Made by a program: the position numbers and the translations under genes
Source: Desulfobulbaceae bacterium UBA2273
GTDB taxonomy: Bacteria > Desulfobacterota > Desulfobulbia > Desulfobulbales > Desulfurivibrionaceae
Assembly: GCA_002347095.1 (NCBI GenBank)
Contig: DDWZ01000026.1
Coordinates: forward strand, 75,984-139,983
Direction of reading: 5' to 3'
DNA length: 64,000 bases
Notes under the pieces: model-generated
Told to the model about the DNA's origin: nothing
The model's input: only the letters and a program-made list of their open reading frames with translations
The model's database searches: none
Part shown: one piece after another, positions 37,397 to 45,932 of the stretch
How the letters are laid out: every line of letters starts with the position of its first letter
How positions within the stretch are numbered: position 1 is the stretch's first letter

Positions 37397-39502
37397 ATGC
37401 TCACCCCGCTTTTCTATCCCGAAGCCATCGCCGTGCTCGGCGCCTCCCGCACCCCGGGCAAGGTCGGCCACGATATTGTCGCCAACCTGCTGGCCGGCAA
37501 CTATGCCGGACGGATCATCCCGGTGAATCCGGCCGCCCCGGAAGTCCTGGGCTTGCCCTGCCTGGCCGAGATCAAAAAGGTAAAAGAAAAAATCGATCTC
37601 TGCATCATCGCCCTGCCCAGCGCGCTGGTTCTGGAGGCGGTGCGGGATTGCCTAGAGGCCCGGACCGGGGCGATTGCCGTGATCAGTTCCGGCTTCAAGG
37701 AAACGGGCGCGGAAGGCGCGGAACTGCAACGCAGGATCGCCGAACTCTGCCAAAGCCACAAGGTGCCCCTGCTTGGTCCCAATTGCCTGGGGCTGATCAA
37801 CACCGAGCACCGGATGAATGCTTCCTTTGCCAGCCGCATGCCGCAACCTGGGTGCATCTCGGTTATCTCGCAGTCCGGCGCCATCTGCACCGCCCTGCTG
37901 GATCTGGCCGCCGCCCGCCACACCGGCATCGCCAAGATGGTGAGCATGGGCAACAAGGCGGACCTCAACGAAGGCGACCTGCTGATCGCCCTGGCCGCAG
38001 ACCCGCAGACCAAGGTGATCATCGCCTATCTCGAAGACATTGCCTGCGGGGACGAGTTTGTCAAGGCGGCCACCGAGGCCTCGAGCAAAAAGCCGGTGAT
38101 CATTTTGAAAGCCGGCACCACCGTGGCCGGACAGAAGGCCGCCTCCTCCCACACCGGGGTGCTGGCCGGAGAGGAGATCGCCTATGGCGCAGCCTTCATG
38201 CGCTCGGGAGTCATCCGGGCCGACAACTTCGAGGCCCTGGCCGATTATGGCGCTCTTTTCGCCATGCAACCGCTGCCCAAGGGCAAACGGGTGCTGATCA
38301 TCACCAATGCCGGCGGCCCGGGCACCATGGCCGCCGATGCCGTGGAAAAAGCAGGGATGACCGTGGCCACCCTGGACCGCAACACCGCCAGCGCCCTGCG
38401 CCAAAAACTGCCCAGTGCGGCCAGCATCGGCAATCCCATCGATGTGCTGGGCGACGCGGAACCGGCCCGCTATGTGGCCGCCCTGGAGGCGGCCCAGGAA
38501 GACGAGGCCGTGGACGCAATAGTCATCATCCTCACCCCCCAGGCCATGACCAAACCGGCGGAAACCGCCCGGGCCATTGCCGGCTGCCACAAGGGAGACA
38601 AACCCGTGGTTGTCGCCTTCATGGGCGGGGCCGAGGTCATGCCGGGCCGCGATGAGCTGGTGGCCGCGGGGCTGCCCGATTATCCCTCCCCGGAACGGGC
38701 CGTGGCCGCGCTCAAGGCCATGGCGGAATACAGCGCCTGGCGCAAACGCCCGCCCAGGATGGTGGCCCGCTTCCCGGTAAACCGGCGCCGGGTGGAGCGC
38801 ATCATCACCCGCCGCTTGCGGACCAACCGGCTGCAGATCGGCGAGGTCAAGGCCAAGAGCATCCTGGCGGCCTACGGCTTCCAGATTCCCCAGGGGTATC
38901 TGGCCACCAATGTGGGCGAGGCCATGGAAATAGCCGAGCGCATCGGCTATCCGGTGGCCATGAAGATCGTTTCCCCGGACATCATCCACAAATCCGATCT
39001 CGGCGGGGTGAGGCTCAACGTGACCAGCGGTGATGCGGTGGCGGACGCCTACGACCTCATGATGCTCCGCATTGCCCAGCGGGCGCCGGAGGCCTGGATC
39101 GAAGGGATCTATGTGGAAAAGATGCTCTCCCGCGGCCTTGAGGTAATCATCGGCATGAACCGCGACCCCCAGTTCGGCCCCATGCTCATGTTCGGCCTGG
39201 GCGGCATCTTTGTCGAGGTAATGAAGGACGTCACCTTTTATCTCGCGCCCATTACCAACGAAGAGGCCATCCAGATGCTGATGAGCACCCGTTCCTACGA
39301 AATCCTTAAGGGAAAACGCGGCCACAAGGGCGTGGACCTTGCCGGCATTGCCAACGGCTTGCAGCGGATCAGCCAGTTGACCACCGATTTCCCGCAGATT
39401 GCCGAACTGGACATCAACCCCTTCATCGTTGGGGAAACCGGCACCGAGCCGGTGGTGGCGGATGCGAGAATGACCTTGCAGAGCTTTGAGGTGGCGCGAT
39501 GA
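37397..39502 (+). CDS. ADP-forming acetate/acyl-CoA synthetase (fused alpha-beta)
   Basis: The protein has 701 residues. The N-terminal CoA-binding domain (VLGASRTPGKVGHDIV) and ligase-CoA domain carry the phospho-histidine in SSHTGVLAGEE near residue 255. A C-terminal ATP-grasp domain (about 480-700) contains YPVAMKIVSPDIIHKSDLGG. These enzymes make ATP plus acetate from acetyl-CoA, ADP and phosphate, or run in reverse to activate acids. The same fold is also the non-GNAT half of Pat-type protein acetyltransferases, but here there is no GNAT domain on this chain. Its last four bases overlap the next gene (ATGA). Confidence 0.92.
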   Translation: MLTPLFYPEAIAVLGASRTPGKVGHDIVANLLAGNYAGRIIPVNPAAPEVLGLPCLAEIKKVKEKIDLCIIALPSALVLEAVRDCLEARTGAIAVISSGFKETGAEGAELQRRIAELCQSHKVPLLGPNCLGLINTEHRMNASFASRMPQPGCISVISQSGAICTALLDLAAARHTGIAKMVSMGNKADLNEGDLLIALAADPQTKVIIAYLEDIACGDEFVKAATEASSKKPVIILKAGTTVAGQKAASSHTGVLAGEEIAYGAAFMRSGVIRADNFEALADYGALFAMQPLPKGKRVLIITNAGGPGTMAADAVEKAGMTVATLDRNTASALRQKLPSAASIGNPIDVLGDAEPARYVAALEAAQEDEAVDAIVIILTPQAMTKPAETARAIAGCHKGDKPVVVAFMGGAEVMPGRDELVAAGLPDYPSPERAVAALKAMAEYSAWRKRPPRMVARFPVNRRRVERIITRRLRTNRLQIGEVKAKSILAAYGFQIPQGYLATNVGEAMEIAERIGYPVAMKIVSPDIIHKSDLGGVRLNVTSGDAVADAYDLMMLRIAQRAPEAWIEGIYVEKMLSRGLEVIIGMNRDPQFGPMLMFGLGGIFVEVMKDVTFYLAPITNEEAIQMLMSTRSYEILKGKRGHKGVDLAGIANGLQRISQLTTDFPQIAELDINPFIVGETGTEPVVADARMTLQSFEVAR

Positions 39503-41370
39503 GCAATGCAAAGAATTACGATCCCGACTGGCAGGAAAAATACAGCGACATGATCGCCACCCCGTACCAGGCGGCAGCCAAAATAAAGCCGGGCCAGCGG
39601 GTCTTCATCGGCACGGCCTGCGCCGAACCGGTGCTGCTGGTCAAGGCTCTTACCGAACGGGCAAGCGAGCTGGCCGACGTGGAGATCATCCAGCTCCTGA
39701 CCAAAGGCGACGCCCCCTACGCCAGCCGCGGTCTGGCCGACTGCTTTTCGGTGAACAGCTTTTTCATCGGCGCCAACATCCGGGAGCACATCCAGCAGGG
39801 ACTGGGCAACTATACCCCCACCCTGCTCTCCGACATTCCCCAGTTGTTCAACTCCGGCCAGCTCCCCATCGACGTGGCCCTCATCCAGGTAACCCCCCCG
39901 GACATGCGCGGCAAGGTGAGCCTGGGCGTCTCGGTGGACATCGTCAAAAGCGCGGCGGAAAACGCCTCCCTGGTGATCGCCCAGGTGAACCCCTTGATGC
40001 CGAAAACCCTGGGCGACAGCTTTCTCGACATCTACGACCTCGACATTCTGGTGCCTGCGGCAAGCCCCATCATCGAACGGGAATCCACGCAAGTGTCCGA
40101 GGACACCCGCCGCATCGGCGAGCATATCGCCGCCCTGATCGAAGACGAATCAACGATCGAATTCGGCATCGGCCGCATTCCCCACGCCCTGGTGGAATTT
40201 TTGCGCGACAAGAAAAACCTCGGCATCCATACGGAAATGCTCACCGACTCCATCATCGACCTGGTGGAATCGGGCGCTGTTACCGGCAGCCGAAAAACCA
40301 CGGACAAAGGGCGGATCGTGGCCAGCTTCTGCATGGGCACCCAGCGGCTCTACGACTACATAGACAACAACCCCCTCTTCTGCTTTAGGCCCACGGAATA
40401 TGTGAACGACGCCCACATCATCGGCAGGCAGCACAAGATGGTCTCCATCAACATGGCTCTGGAAATCGACCTCACCGGCCAGGTCTGCGCCGACTCCCTG
40501 GGCTCCCTCTTCTATTCCGGCATCGGCGGCCAGGTGGACTTCAACCGGGGCGCAGCCCGCTCCATCGGCGGCAAGCCCATCATCGCCCTGGAATCAACGG
40601 CCAAGAACAAGACCATCTCCCGCATCGTCACCCGGTTAACCCCGGGGGCCGGGGTGGTCACCACCCGGGGCGAGGTGCATTACGTGGCCACGGAATACGG
40701 CATTGCCTACCTGCACGGAAAGAGCGTGCAGGAACGGGCCGTTGCCCTGATCAGCATCGCCCACCCAAATTTCCGGGAACAACTCTTCCGGGAGGCCATC
40801 GAGGCAAAATATCTTCGCCAGGATCTCGGCGAGGTGGAAGGCCGCTTCATGATCGCCTCCCAGGAGATGAACACCACCATGCTGCTCGAAGACGGCACCC
40901 AGATCAATTTCCGGCCGGTGCATCTCACCGACGAGCCCCGGATGCGGGATATCCTCTACGCGTTATCCCAGGAAACCCTCTATTACCGCTTCATGACCCA
41001 CAGCCAGCGCTTCGGCCACAAGCAGATCCAGAACTTCGTCTACATCGACCACCGCAAGGACGCCGCCATTGTCGGCACCGTGCCCGAGGCGCACGGCGAG
41101 GAGATCATCGCCATCGGCCGCTACTACCTGGACGAAAAAACCAACCGGGCCGAGGTGGCCTTTATCGTCCGCGACGAATGGCAGAACAAGCGGATCGGCT
41201 CCTTTCTCTTCCGGCATCTGGTCACCATCGCCAAACGAAACGGCATTGGAGGTTTTTCCGCCGAGGTACTCCGGGACAACAAACGCATGCAGGCCATCTT
41301 CCTCCATTGCGGCTTCACCGTAAAAAGCAGCCTTGAGGAAGACGTTTACAGCTTCCAGATCGATTTCTGA
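39499..41370 (+). CDS. Acetyl-CoA hydrolase/CoA-transferase fused to a GNAT acetyltransferase
   Basis: The protein has 623 residues. The first 430 or so form an acetyl-CoA hydrolase / 4-hydroxybutyrate CoA-transferase domain, with the catalytic Glu expected in HYVATEYGIAYL. The last 170 (from about 455) form a GNAT acetyltransferase domain, with RPVHLTDEPRMRDI at its start and the acetyl-CoA loop region VRDEWQNKRIGSFL. The fusion joins an acetyl-CoA-using enzyme to a possible lysine acetyltransferase, matching AcuA of acuABC operons. It overlaps the synthetase gene by four bases and ends the operon. Confidence 0.9.
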   Translation: MSNAKNYDPDWQEKYSDMIATPYQAAAKIKPGQRVFIGTACAEPVLLVKALTERASELADVEIIQLLTKGDAPYASRGLADCFSVNSFFIGANIREHIQQGLGNYTPTLLSDIPQLFNSGQLPIDVALIQVTPPDMRGKVSLGVSVDIVKSAAENASLVIAQVNPLMPKTLGDSFLDIYDLDILVPAASPIIERESTQVSEDTRRIGEHIAALIEDESTIEFGIGRIPHALVEFLRDKKNLGIHTEMLTDSIIDLVESGAVTGSRKTTDKGRIVASFCMGTQRLYDYIDNNPLFCFRPTEYVNDAHIIGRQHKMVSINMALEIDLTGQVCADSLGSLFYSGIGGQVDFNRGAARSIGGKPIIALESTAKNKTISRIVTRLTPGAGVVTTRGEVHYVATEYGIAYLHGKSVQERAVALISIAHPNFREQLFREAIEAKYLRQDLGEVEGRFMIASQEMNTTMLLEDGTQINFRPVHLTDEPRMRDILYALSQETLYYRFMTHSQRFGHKQIQNFVYIDHRKDAAIVGTVPEAHGEEIIAIGRYYLDEKTNRAEVAFIVRDEWQNKRIGSFLFRHLVTIAKRNGIGGFSAEVLRDNKRMQAIFLHCGFTVKSSLEEDVYSFQIDF

Positions 41371-41421
41371 TCGGCTATCATGTCCACGGGGGGGGTAAAA
41401 ATAAAGGCTACGGAGGGAGAG

Positions 41422-42222
41422 ATGGTTTCCCCGCTTGCGGAAAATGATACCCAAAAAAACGTCAGAATCATGGTGGTCGAGGATGTGGATTTCAATCTGG
41501 AGATCCTCACCGCCATCCTTGCCGAGCGCGGCTGGCAGGCAGTTACCGCCACCAGCGGCGAAGCCGCGCTGGAGATCCTTGCCGCGGATTGCGATTTCCA
41601 GATCATTTTGATGGATATCGGCTTGCCCGGCATTGACGGGCTTGAAACCACGCGCCGGCTCAAAGAAAAACCGGCTTGCCGGGCCATTCCGGTTATCGCC
41701 CTTACGGCGGAAAGCGCGACCGAACGGAAACGGTTTTTAGCCGCAGGGTTCGACGGGTATGCGGAGAAGGACTTCGACCCGGACCAGCTTTTCGCGGCCA
41801 TTGAAACGCACCTTGCCCCTGCGGGCGGCACCCGACGAAAGCCGGAGCCTGCCGTCACGCCCCCCTCAACGCTTCTCGACCTGGATTTCGAGGCCCTGCT
41901 CGCCACCTACGGTGACGAAACTCTCCTCTGCCGGATAGCCAAGGCCTTCTTTGCCGACACCAACACGGAGCTCCAGCGTCTTGACAAGGCTATGGCCTCG
42001 GGTGACCGGACGGGGATACTGGCCTGCTGCCACAGCCTCAGGGGCTCGGCCGCAATCTTTACCGCAAAAAAGCTCGCCACGGTGAGCAAAGAGCTGGAAG
42101 ACTGCATCCACCAGGGAGACAAGACCGGGATTGAGCCGGCCTGGCGCAGGGTGGTCGCCGCCCATGAGTCGCTGCGCAAAATCGTAACACATCGACTCAC
42201 TCTGACGTGGAATAACCAATAG
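41422..42222 (+). CDS. Receiver-Hpt phosphorelay protein
   Basis: The protein has 266 residues. An N-terminal receiver (about 15-130) has VVEDVD, ILMDIGLPG, ALTAES and a phospho-relay Lys in YAEKDF. A histidine phosphotransfer domain (about 165-250) carries the acceptor His in CCHSLRGSAAIF. This arrangement accepts phosphate from one partner and passes it through the Hpt module, as in multistep relays. I chose the ATG at 41422, which has GGAGGGAG four bases upstream; the frame is open 14 codons earlier. There is no kinase next to it, so the partner must be elsewhere. Confidence 0.88.
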   Translation: MVSPLAENDTQKNVRIMVVEDVDFNLEILTAILAERGWQAVTATSGEAALEILAADCDFQIILMDIGLPGIDGLETTRRLKEKPACRAIPVIALTAESATERKRFLAAGFDGYAEKDFDPDQLFAAIETHLAPAGGTRRKPEPAVTPPSTLLDLDFEALLATYGDETLLCRIAKAFFADTNTELQRLDKAMASGDRTGILACCHSLRGSAAIFTAKKLATVSKELEDCIHQGDKTGIEPAWRRVVAAHESLRKIVTHRLTLTWNNQ

Positions 42223-42298
42223 CACTGAACAGCCGCCCCTTGATTTTCAACCACGGGGACCCGTTTCCCGCCGCGAAAAAGAATCCCCGAAGGCATGC

Positions 42299-42718
42299 AT
42301 GCATCCAGACTATTCAAGCATCCTGATTGTCGACAATGCTGAATTTATCCGCATGATTGCGCGGTTGCGCCTGGAAGGGGCCGGAGTTGCGCCCAAAAAC
42401 ATCCATGAAGCGGAAAACGGACAGGAGGCATACGATCTTGTGGTCGCACAGGGAATACCCAACATCCTCTGCGATTATGAAATGGCGGTTATGGATGGCA
42501 TAGAATTGGCCACCAAGCTCCTCATTACGGAGCAGCGGCAAGATATTCGCTTTGTCCTCTTCAGCGGCACCCCCCTGGCAAAAATCACGGCAGCGCTGGC
42601 CGGAACCGGGTTGAATATTCCGGTTATCCCCAAAACACGGCTCAGGGAAAACTGGCATGCGGCAGACTTCATCAGCGCCTGGTTTCCGGAACTGACCACC
42701 ACCCTGTCGCGGCAATAA
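42299..42718 (+). CDS. Single-domain receiver protein, divergent
   Basis: The protein has 139 residues with receiver fold. The usual acidic pair is reduced to IVDNAE, the phospho-acceptor Asp is in LCDYEMAVMDG, the Ser switch is in FVLFSGTP and the Lys is in VIPKTRL. No output domain is present. It follows the receiver-Hpt gene by 76 bases and is probably part of the same relay. The replaced second acidic residue might lower metal binding. Confidence 0.8.
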   Translation: MHPDYSSILIVDNAEFIRMIARLRLEGAGVAPKNIHEAENGQEAYDLVVAQGIPNILCDYEMAVMDGIELATKLLITEQRQDIRFVLFSGTPLAKITAALAGTGLNIPVIPKTRLRENWHAADFISAWFPELTTTLSRQ

Positions 42719-42733
42719 AGAAAATGCTGTTCA

Positions 42734-42762
42734 TTCCCAAACCTGCCGATATGTATTATAAT
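42734..42762 (+). promoter_or_regulatory. Candidate sigma-70 promoter upstream of receiver gene
   Basis: A perfect TATAAT at 42757-42762 is preceded at 17 bases by TTCCCA, which matches four of six -35 positions. It would serve the receiver gene at 42830. Confidence 0.45.
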
Positions 42763-42829
42763 AACAATACGCAAAATTGGCCGATTCCCGCTTCCGGACC
42801 ACAAAGCCTGTATCCCTCGGGGGGGTTGC

Positions 42830-43204
42830 ATGAAGATACTCATCGTCGATGATGAAATAACCGCCAGAACCATTCTCAAGAATCACCTGCTCCAACATAT
42901 GCCGGGGTGCCAGCTCATTGAGGCGGCAAACGGCACCGAAGCAATATTTCGCTACCTCAAATACCAGCCGGATATCGTTCTCCTCGATCTCGTCATGCCG
43001 GTGGTGGATGGCGAAACCTTTCTCACCATCATTGAGGATGCCTTCCAGAAGGGCTTTCTCAAAAAAGAACCAAAGGTCGTCGTCATCACCAGCTTCGACG
43101 ACCCGGGCAAACTGCTTGAGGTTTCAGGCAGGCCGTCGGTGGAAACCGTTATCCCCAAGCCCATCACCCAGGCCACCATCGAACGGCTGAAAACCCTGCT
43201 GTGA
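42830..43204 (+). CDS. Single-domain response regulator receiver protein
   Basis: The protein has 124 residues with a complete receiver site: LIVDDE, LLDLVMPVVDG, VVVITSFD and a conserved Lys in VIPKPI. There is no DNA-binding or enzymatic output domain. It has its own candidate promoter and follows two other phosphorelay genes on the same strand, so it may be the final acceptor or a phosphate sink of that relay. GGGGGG precedes the start codon. Confidence 0.88.
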   Translation: MKILIVDDEITARTILKNHLLQHMPGCQLIEAANGTEAIFRYLKYQPDIVLLDLVMPVVDGETFLTIIEDAFQKGFLKKEPKVVVITSFDDPGKLLEVSGRPSVETVIPKPITQATIERLKTLL

Positions 43205-43300
43205 TTTGCGGCTCTGGCTGTGTTCGCCCGGGCCTGCTATTCGCTGTCCCAAAAAGAGCAATTGCTCCATTTTCTTTCCCGCATTCTCCCCTTGATTTTT

Positions 43301-43331
43301 TTGATGACGCTTTCCTTGTATCCACTATAAT
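43301..43331 (+). promoter_or_regulatory. Candidate sigma-70 promoter for class II aldolase
   Basis: A perfect TATAAT at 43326-43331 is preceded by TTGATG with a 19-base spacer, one or two bases longer than ideal. It gives a leader of about 50 bases, with AAGGAGG directly before the ATG at 43391. Confidence 0.55.
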
Positions 43332-43390
43332 ACGCCAATACCCTCGGACATAATCCAAAAAGACTATCAGCACAGCAAGGAGGTTTCCTT

Positions 43391-44674
43391 ATGTCTGTCT
43401 CCCAGGCAGATTTTGCAAAGGCTCTCGCCGTAGGCCGGCCGCCCAATATTGTCAAGCTCTTCCCTCACTCCCAGGCGCTGATCGTCAGCGGCAAGGTCAT
43501 CGACCGGGCCTTGCGAACCAAGGGTAAAGCCATGACCATCGCGGCCAACGGCCGCAACAATTTCATCATCCGCGGGGCCCTGCTTGCCGCGCAACGGGCC
43601 AACGCCGCGATCATCATCGAAATCGCGCGCTCCGAGGGCGGGGCCAACGCCTACTGCCCGGTGAATTACTGGAACATGGCCATGCAAGTGGACCAGGCCA
43701 TGAACGAGCTGGATATCACCGTGCCGGTGGCCATCCATGCCGACCATTACGGAATCAAGAAGGAAACGGACCTTGATTTCGCCAAGGTGGAGATCCCCAC
43801 CATCTTCGAGGCGGGCATCACCTCCATTGCCATCGACGCCTCGCACCTGCCGGACGACAAAAACCTTTTAACCAACCTGGCCCTGGCCCAGTTGGTGCCG
43901 GATTGGGCAGGGCTGGAAACCGAAATCGGGGAGATCAAGGGCGACCAGGGCCTTTCCACCCCGGCGGAAGCGCTCTTCCTCATCCAGGGGCTCAACGCCC
44001 ACAACATCTTCCCCGACTGGATCGCCTTGAACAACGGCACCACCCACGGCATCGAGGAAAGCGGCCAAGGCATCCAGGTGGGGCTCACCGCCAAAGTCCA
44101 TGCCGGCCTCGCGCCGTATCATGTCTCCGGCGCCCAGCACGGCACCTCGGGCAACAGCTCAGAAAGGCTGCGGGAAATCGCCGCCAAAACCTCCACCACC
44201 AAGGCCAATGTGGCCACGGCCCTGCAGATGGTTTCCTGGGGCTTGCAGGTGAACGATTACGGCAATGCCATCCTGGACGCGGACGGCAACTTCATCAAGG
44301 TGAAGGATGCCGGAGTCACCGAGAACATGTGGCGGGAGATGGTTGCCTACGCCGAGGCAAACGGCTGGAAAAAGGGCAATTACAAGAGCCTGAACCTGCC
44401 CTTTGAGCCGAAGCTCATGGGCCAGCCCAAAGCGGTCCGGGAACGAATGGTGCGGCGGGTGGAGGAGTTTGTCTACAATCTGCTGGTCAACGTCTTCAAC
44501 GCCCAGGACAGCGCGCCTCTGGGAATCAAGGCCATTGTGGAGAAAAACTCATACGACATGGGGCCCAAGGTCGGCCGCATTGAGGATCCGGCCCAATGGA
44601 CCGGAGAAAAGATCGCCCACCGGGCAGCAAGCCTCGGTACCGACAAAGGTCCGGCCGGTGATTTCGACGATTGA
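43391..44674 (+). CDS. Class II fructose-bisphosphate aldolase family protein
   Basis: The protein has 427 residues, longer than the usual 290-360 of the family. Zinc-binding His are visible in IHADHYG and near GTTHGIEES, and in GAQHGTSGNSS. ADHYGIK takes the place of the classical LDHG pattern. It should catalyse reversible aldol cleavage of fructose 1,6-bisphosphate or a related ketose in glycolysis and gluconeogenesis. The strong AAGGAGG ribosome site, its own promoter and a clear terminator suggest a highly expressed single gene. Substrate identity within the long subfamily is inferred. Confidence 0.88.
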   Translation: MSVSQADFAKALAVGRPPNIVKLFPHSQALIVSGKVIDRALRTKGKAMTIAANGRNNFIIRGALLAAQRANAAIIIEIARSEGGANAYCPVNYWNMAMQVDQAMNELDITVPVAIHADHYGIKKETDLDFAKVEIPTIFEAGITSIAIDASHLPDDKNLLTNLALAQLVPDWAGLETEIGEIKGDQGLSTPAEALFLIQGLNAHNIFPDWIALNNGTTHGIEESGQGIQVGLTAKVHAGLAPYHVSGAQHGTSGNSSERLREIAAKTSTTKANVATALQMVSWGLQVNDYGNAILDADGNFIKVKDAGVTENMWREMVAYAEANGWKKGNYKSLNLPFEPKLMGQPKAVRERMVRRVEEFVYNLLVNVFNAQDSAPLGIKAIVEKNSYDMGPKVGRIEDPAQWTGEKIAHRAASLGTDKGPAGDFDD

Positions 44675-44710
44675 TCCCAGACAAAGAACCCCATTTCCCT
44701 GTAGCCACTT

Positions 44711-44745
44711 ACGCCGCTGGTCCCGTGACCAACGGCGTTTTTTTT
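44711..44745 (+). terminator. Rho-independent terminator of the aldolase gene
   Basis: An 11-pair GC-rich stem (CGCCGCTGGTC with GACCAACGGCG, one mismatch) and a short loop are followed by eight T, 37 bases past the stop codon. Confidence 0.9.
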
Positions 44746-44785
44746 GAAGTCTGGTGAAACTCTTGCAAAATGCTTTGTTATGTTT

Positions 44786-44855
44786 CGACGGGCTCAGCAT
44801 GAACGGAAGAAACTATAATGATTTCAGAAATATACCGTTCGCCCTGAGCCTGTCG
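44786..44855. repeat. REP-like palindromic repeat
   Basis: Two 21-base arms, CGACGGGCTCAGCATGAACGG and its near-complement ending in GAGCCTGTCG, face each other across 28 bases. The right arm resembles the dispersed GAGCCTGTCGAAGG-type element found in many proteobacterial genomes. Only this copy lies in the window. Confidence 0.6.
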
Positions 44856-44891
44856 CAGGGGATTTCCCTCTTTTTTTGCAAGAAGCTCTGG

Positions 44892-45368
44892 TTACAGAAC
44901 AAATCCACCGAGCCAGAACACCGCCATGCATGCAAAGGGCAGGACACTATAGGAAAGCAGGACATCTTTGATCGGATAGTTGAAGTCGAAAATGCGCAGA
45001 CTGAAGGCCGCGCCGTACAGCCAGGCATACAGGACAACGGAGAGGGTGCCTCCGGCCTCCAGCCAGAGATTCACCCCGGGATTATCAAACCAGAAGAGCA
45101 GCGAGGCCAGGCTCATAGCGCAAAGAAGAAGCTGCGCCAGTCCATTCACCACCTTGGCCATTATATAGAGGATATTAAAAAAACCAATTCCGCCGAAAAG
45201 CAGCGAAGCGCAGACCAGGGCGAGAGCCCCGAGCAGGCCGGAAGCGAGAAACACTGTTTGATGGACGGCAAGGAGGGCGACCAACTGGGCAAGCGCCTCG
45301 GAAGAGGTGAGCTCGGCGAGATGGAGAACCGCAACCACGCAGCCGGAAATAAGGAAATATCGGCCCAT
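44892..45368 (-). CDS. Hypothetical membrane protein, partner of P-II-like protein
   Basis: The protein has 158 residues with four or five membrane helices (about 1-20, 28-50, 55-85, 100-120, 135-156) and few charged residues. No family is recognised. It is transcribed after the P-II-like gene with a 41-base gap on the same strand. P-II proteins typically bind and regulate membrane transporters, so it may be the regulated target. That is inference from position only. Confidence 0.7.
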   Translation of the reverse strand: MGRYFLISGCVVAVLHLAELTSSEALAQLVALLAVHQTVFLASGLLGALALVCASLLFGGIGFFNILYIMAKVVNGLAQLLLCAMSLASLLFWFDNPGVNLWLEAGGTLSVVLYAWLYGAAFSLRIFDFNYPIKDVLLSYSVLPFACMAVFWLGGFVL

Positions 45369-45409
45369 CTATGCACACACCATATGCGTTGATCCAGCCA
45401 GCCGGGAAC

Positions 45410-45727
45410 TCATTTGTCCACAAAGCCGATGGCGCGGTCAAGTTTATGGAGGAATGCGAAACCCTGCCCTTTTTTCTCAAGGCCGGCCGCCTTGACCACT
45501 GCGTCAAATACCGCGTCGGTCTGTTCATTTTTGGTGATGATCAGAATGATTTCCTTTTCCGGCTTGATGAACATCCCGGCAAAGCCGAGTTTTTCGCGGA
45601 TGCCGGTCCCGCGGCCATAATAGAGGGTCGCCCCTTCCGCGCCGGCTTGCATGGCCGCCTTCACCACCCGGTCTGCCTCGCCGCGCTGAACTATACAGGT
45701 TATCAGGTTCGGATTCACATTTTCCAT
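45410..45727 (-). CDS. P-II family signalling protein
   Basis: The protein has 105 residues with the ferredoxin-like P-II fold. VKAAMQAGAEGATLYYGRGTG corresponds to the region leading into the T-loop, and the rest follows the P-II strand order. The T-loop is short and lacks the uridylylation-type Tyr context of GlnB/GlnK, so this belongs to the broader P-II-like group that senses nucleotides or other small ligands. The ATG at 45727 has GAAGGGGG upstream; the open frame before it is not needed. It forms an operon with the membrane gene. Confidence 0.85.
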   Translation of the reverse strand: MENVNPNLITCIVQRGEADRVVKAAMQAGAEGATLYYGRGTGIREKLGFAGMFIKPEKEIILIITKNEQTDAVFDAVVKAAGLEKKGQGFAFLHKLDRAIGFVDK

Positions 45728-45819
45728 ACATCCCCCTTCTCTGCTGAAATGCCGAAGCGGCATCCCAGAACGAAATTGACACCGGTCAATTTCCAAAATA
45801 TAGTGCGGTTGTAAGATTA

Positions 45820-45848
45820 AGTATCGAGCGGCCACAAGTTGTTGTCAA
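45820..45848 (-). promoter_or_regulatory. Candidate sigma-70 promoter for the P-II-like gene
   Basis: On the minus strand a perfect TTGACA is followed after 17 bases by GATACT (four of six -10 positions). It lies about 93 bases upstream of the ATG, leaving a leader that could hold further control. Confidence 0.5.
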
Positions 45849-45932
45849 GAAATCTTGGCCTCCGCGCAAAAAAATATCCTTTCCCGGGGATGTTGCTTCC
45901 CCTGTTTTTTCCGAGAGCCTCGCAACCCAGTC

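Noticed and set aside
37652..39511. Minus-strand open frame of 619 codons opposite the ADP-forming synthetase
   Set aside because: It is a shadow of a gene with strong motifs; no motifs exist on the minus strand.
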